Assembly (NCBI GenBank): GCA_937877595.1
Contig: CALFIY010000051.1
Coordinates: forward strand, 1 to 9,190
DNA: 9,190 bases
Reading direction: 5' to 3'
From: an uncultured Prevotella sp.
Lineage (GTDB): Bacteria > Bacteroidota > Bacteroidia > Bacteroidales > Bacteroidaceae
In this document: positions 6,844 to 9,190 of the stretch, in pieces
How positions within the stretch are numbered: the stretch's first letter is position 1
How the letters are laid out: every line of letters starts with the position of its first letter
The notes under the pieces: model-generated
The model's database searches: none
What the model was told of the DNA's origin: nothing
What the model saw: only the letters and a program-made list of their open reading frames with translations
Program-made: the position numbers and the translations under genes

Positions 6844-7143
6844 TTATGCCAGCGTGATCTTCTCGTCAGCAGCGGCCAGTTTACCCTCCTTGAAGAGCCA
6901 TCCAAGACCCAGCAGAGTCTCTTCCTCGCTGATCTTAGCAGCCTTGGCGATCTCCTTGACGGTGAGTGCCTTGCCTGCTGCAGCCAGAGCCTGATAAACA
7001 TCACCAGCCTTGAAACCAGCGTTCTCAGCGTTTACTGCGACAACTGCCTTCTTAACAGTAGCCTTCTTAACGGTTGCCTTCTTAGGCTCTGCAGCGACCT
7101 TAACCTCTGCTGCTGCCTTCTTTGTTGTTTTCTTTTCTGCCAT
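6844..7143 (-). CDS. Small DNA-binding protein: histone-H1-like tail plus winged helix (DUF2582-like)
   Basis: A 99-residue basic protein, probably DNA-binding. Residues 1-36 are a low-complexity lysine/alanine tail, including the tandem KKATV-KKATV-KKAVV at 21-35, like histone H1 or bacterial H1-like proteins. Residues 41-99 form a compact winged helix: NAGFKAGDVYQALAAAGKAL, then the helix-turn-helix TVKEIAKAAKISEEETLLGL, then GWLFKEGKLAAADEKITLA with the wing. This matches the small Bacteroidetes winged-helix family that I recall as DUF2582. A nucleoid or general regulatory role is inference. It follows aspS by 127 nt, has a -7 promoter element and an inverted repeat upstream, and a strong terminator downstream, so it is probably a single-gene transcript. 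The ATG at 7143 is the only sensible start. Confidence 0.85.
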   Translation of the reverse strand: MAEKKTTKKAAAEVKVAAEPKKATVKKATVKKAVVAVNAENAGFKAGDVYQALAAAGKALTVKEIAKAAKISEEETLLGLGWLFKEGKLAAADEKITLA

Positions 7144-7203
7144 AGTTTTTGTAACAATTTAATACACTATTGAAAGTTTCTGTACGAAATTCTCTTTTTT
7201 ACG

Positions 7204-7227
7204 GTGCAAATGTAAGAACTTTTGCAC
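7204..7227 (-). promoter_or_regulatory. -7 promoter element inside an inverted repeat, before the H1-like gene
   Basis: The minus strand reads TACATTTG (7214 down to 7207), matching TAnnTTTG, 63 nt before the start codon. It overlaps a perfect 7-bp inverted repeat, GTGCAAA at 7204-7210 and TTTGCAC at 7221-7227, with a 10-nt centre. No TTG lies at the expected upstream distance. The repeat could be an operator over the promoter, or chance. Confidence 0.45.
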
Positions 7228-7270
7228 GCATGTTGTTGTCGTGCACAGTGGATTTTTTCCAAATCGTGTA

Positions 7271-9031
7271 TTATTCTTGATGTAAGTCAATGGCTAACTG
7301 CAATTCTTCCAGTTGTTTAGCGTCAAGTTCGCCAGGTGCGTCGAGCATCACGTCGCGACCAGAATTGTTCTTCGGGAACGCTATGCAGTCGCGAATGCTG
7401 TCAAGTCCTGCCATTATGCTGACAAAGCGATCCAGTCCGAAGGCCAGTCCGGCATGTGGCGGGGCACCATACTTGAAGGCGTTGATTAGGAAACCGAACT
7501 GGGCCATTGCTCTCTCTGGTGTGAAGCCCAGTATCTGGAACATCTTCTCTTGTAGTTTTCCGTCGTGAATGCGCAGCGACCCCCCGCCGAGTTCTACTCC
7601 GTTGCACACGAAGTCGTACGCCACAGCGCGCACATCTTCCGGTTTGCTGTCGAGCAGTGGGATATCGTCGGGGTTGGGTAGGGTGAAGGGGTGGTGCGTT
7701 GCCATCAGGCGCTGTTCCTCGTCGCTCCACTCAAACAGCGGGAAGTCTACTATCCAAAGGCAGTGGAATGTGTCCTTGTCGCGCAGTCCGAGACGGTCGC
7801 CCATTTCCAGACGCAGCGTGCAAAGTTGCTGGCGCGTCTTGTTTGCGCGGTCGCCGCTAAGAATGAGCAGCAAGTCGCCATCCTTGGCTCCGGCAACTTC
7901 CTTAACTTTTGCCCAAACCGCAGGCTCGTAGAATTTGTCGATACTCGACTTTACGGTACCATCCTCATTGAATTTCACGTATACCAGTCCCGTTGCACCA
8001 ACCTGCGGACGCTTCACGAAGTCGGTCAGTTGGTCGAGTTGCTTGCGCGTATAGGCTGCACATCCCGGCACAACGATGCCACCGATGTATTCTGCTTCAT
8101 TAAACACTGGGAACGTGCCCGTTCCCTTCAGTACGTCCATCAGTTCGACAAACTCCATGCCGAAACGCAAATCAGGCTTGTCACTTCCGAAGCGTCGCAT
8201 GGCCTCGTGCCATGTCATACGCTGCAGCGGCGGCAGTTCGATGCCTCGTATCTCACGGAAAAGGTGGCGTGCCAGACCTTCAAAGATCTCGAGCACGTCT
8301 TCCTGGTCGGCAAACGACATCTCGCAGTCTATCTGTGTGAATTCCGGCTGGCGGTCGGCACGCAGGTCCTCATCACGGAAACATTTGGCTATCTGGAAGT
8401 AACGGTCGAAACCGCTCACCATGAGCAGTTGCTTCAGTGTCTGAGGACTCTGCGGTAATGCGTAGAACTGGCCGGGATTCATGCGCGAGGGAACGACAAA
8501 ATCGCGCGCTCCTTCAGGCGTTGAGCCGATTAGGATAGGGGTTTCCACTTCTATAAACTGGCGTGAATCGAGGAAGTTGCGTATCAGTATCGTCATGCGA
8601 TGGCGTAGTTCCAGATTTTTTCTCACTGCCGAACGCCGCAGGTCGAGATACCTGTATTTCATGCGGATATCGTCGCCGCCGTCGGTGTTGTCTTCGATGG
8701 TAAATGGCGGAGTGAGACTCTCGCTAAGCACATTGAGTTCCTTGGCAAGTATCTCAATGTCGCCGGTAGGCATCTTGCTGTTCTTTGACTCGCGCTCGCT
8801 TACAGTGCCTTTCACCTGGATGCACCATTCACGTCCCAGACGGTTAGCCTGTTCGCACAGCGCAGCATCTGAAGCCTCGTTGAACACGAGTTGCGTCAGT
8901 CCGTATCTGTCGCGAAGGTCAACAAAAGTCATTCCGCCCATCTTGCGAGTGCGCTGCACCCATCCGGCCAGCGTCACATCGCGGCCTGCATCGGTGAGCC
9001 TCAACTCACCACATGTGTTTGTTCTGTACAT
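7271..9031 (-). CDS. aspS: Aspartyl-tRNA synthetase (class II, bacterial type)
   Basis: Charges tRNA-Asp with aspartate in the cytoplasm. At 586 residues it has the usual bacterial length. Domains in order: an OB-fold anticodon-binding domain (about 1-105; [22 protein letters not shown]), then the class II catalytic core split by the bacterial GAD insertion (about 290-410). Motif 1 lies around [15 protein letters not shown] (152-166), motif 2 is [18 protein letters not shown] (about 218-235), and motif 3 is in [15 protein letters not shown] near 535-548. HHPFT and GGGSLRIHD, typical of bacterial AspRS, are also present. Residue 31 is M, where Asn-accepting (non-discriminating) bacterial enzymes usually have H and discriminating ones L, so it probably charges only tRNA-Asp. 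It has its own promoter element and is followed by the H1-like gene; no clear terminator lies between them. Confidence 0.98.
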   Translation of the reverse strand: MYRTNTCGELRLTDAGRDVTLAGWVQRTRKMGGMTFVDLRDRYGLTQLVFNEASDAALCEQANRLGREWCIQVKGTVSERESKNSKMPTGDIEILAKELNVLSESLTPPFTIEDNTDGGDDIRMKYRYLDLRRSAVRKNLELRHRMTILIRNFLDSRQFIEVETPILIGSTPEGARDFVVPSRMNPGQFYALPQSPQTLKQLLMVSGFDRYFQIAKCFRDEDLRADRQPEFTQIDCEMSFADQEDVLEIFEGLARHLFREIRGIELPPLQRMTWHEAMRRFGSDKPDLRFGMEFVELMDVLKGTGTFPVFNEAEYIGGIVVPGCAAYTRKQLDQLTDFVKRPQVGATGLVYVKFNEDGTVKSSIDKFYEPAVWAKVKEVAGAKDGDLLLILSGDRANKTRQQLCTLRLEMGDRLGLRDKDTFHCLWIVDFPLFEWSDEEQRLMATHHPFTLPNPDDIPLLDSKPEDVRAVAYDFVCNGVELGGGSLRIHDGKLQEKMFQILGFTPERAMAQFGFLINAFKYGAPPHAGLAFGLDRFVSIMAGLDSIRDCIAFPKNNSGRDVMLDAPGELDAKQLEELQLAIDLHQE

Positions 9032-9066
9032 TAATATATTTAAATAGGTGTTTGTTTTTCGGAGTG

Positions 9067-9074
9067 CAAAGTTA
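9067..9074 (-). promoter_or_regulatory. -7 promoter element of aspS
   Basis: The minus strand reads TAACTTTG, matching TAnnTTTG, 35 nt before the aspS start. The expected -33 position falls in a T-rich run without a clean TTG. The leader would be under 35 nt and shows no T-box-like structure. Confidence 0.55.
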
Positions 9075-9104
9075 GGTATTATAATTCAGATAAAAAAAAT
9101 CTAC

Positions 9105-9190
9105 AGCGTTTTTATTTTCGTGGGTGCTGTTTTAATTTTTGCCAGCGCTGTTTTAATTTTCGTCAGCGCTGTTTTAATTTTTGCCAGCGC
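9105..9190. repeat. Tandem array of 21-nt units, running off the window end
   Basis: Three full 21-nt units lie at 9126-9146, 9147-9167 and 9168-9188, and a fourth begins at 9189. Each has GCTG, an AT block (TTTTAATTTT) and a GC-rich end (GCCAGC or GTCAGC). Units 1 and 3 are identical; unit 2 differs at two positions (CG and T in place of TG and C before CAGC). A degenerate copy lies at about 9105-9125. Unit junctions form the 8-bp palindrome CAGCGCTG at 9143-9150 and 9164-9171. The array lies upstream of the aspS promoter and its full extent is not visible. Confidence 0.85.

Noticed and set aside
7251..7265. Possible aspS terminator (GATTT/AAATC)
   Set aside because: Only a 5-bp AT-rich stem and no T-tract follows on the minus strand.
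7691..9047. Two long plus-strand open frames (255 and 188 codons) opposite aspS
   Set aside because: They are antisense shadows of a fully conserved aspS; their translations look like low-order composition without domain patterns.
9032..9104. T-box or other leader riboswitch before aspS
   Set aside because: The predicted leader is too short and lacks any T-box motif; such leaders are also not typical of Bacteroidetes.
9105..9190. CRISPR array
   Set aside because: The whole 21-nt unit repeats with no unique spacer between copies, and no cas gene is near.

Overview
The window reads as chromosomal core DNA of a Bacteroidales bacterium, most likely Prevotella or a close relative. Four things support this: an LpxC-FabZ fusion, promoter elements of the Bacteroidetes type (TAnnTTTG at -7, best example with a TTG 19 nt upstream), the near absence of Shine-Dalgarno sequences, and an oxaloacetate decarboxylase/pyruvate carboxylase subunit B-like protein of a Bacteroidetes type. 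No RNA gene, insertion sequence, prophage, CRISPR array or complete unusual gene cluster was found. Gene density is high and all frames are intact.

Layout. From 4384 down to 1, on the minus strand, lies a four-gene run: an uncharacterised lipoprotein (3632-4384), an HD-domain phosphohydrolase of the SAMHD1/dGTPase-like type (2411-3619), lpxD (1372-2361) and lpxC-fabZ (1336 down to 1, cut by the window edge about 15-20 codons before its expected end; lpxA would be expected next). Gaps are 12, 49 and 35 nt, so this is probably one operon for the early lipid A steps, with a possible internal promoter before lpxD. Positions 4385-4613 hold two divergent promoters. From 4614 to 6389 on the plus strand lies the carboxyltransferase-type gene. 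It keeps the metal site and active-site lysine but has lost the biotin-accepting lysine in its C-terminal domain. It meets a minus-strand gene tail to tail with a 6-nt gap.

From 9031 down to 6396, all on the minus strand, come aspS (7271-9031), a small protein with a histone-H1-like tail and a winged helix (6844-7143), a strong intrinsic terminator (6753-6801), and a small uncharacterised putative winged-helix protein (6396-6737). The right end (about 9105-9190) holds a tandem array of 21-nt units upstream of the aspS promoter that runs off the window.

The gene functions are mainly housekeeping: outer-membrane lipid A and fatty acid dehydration, nucleotide clean-up, C3/C4 carboxylate metabolism and tRNA charging. 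The least explained items are the lysine-less biotinyl-like domain, the 21-nt repeat array with palindromic junctions, the terminator placed 15 nt before a start codon, and the repeated elements in the promoters.
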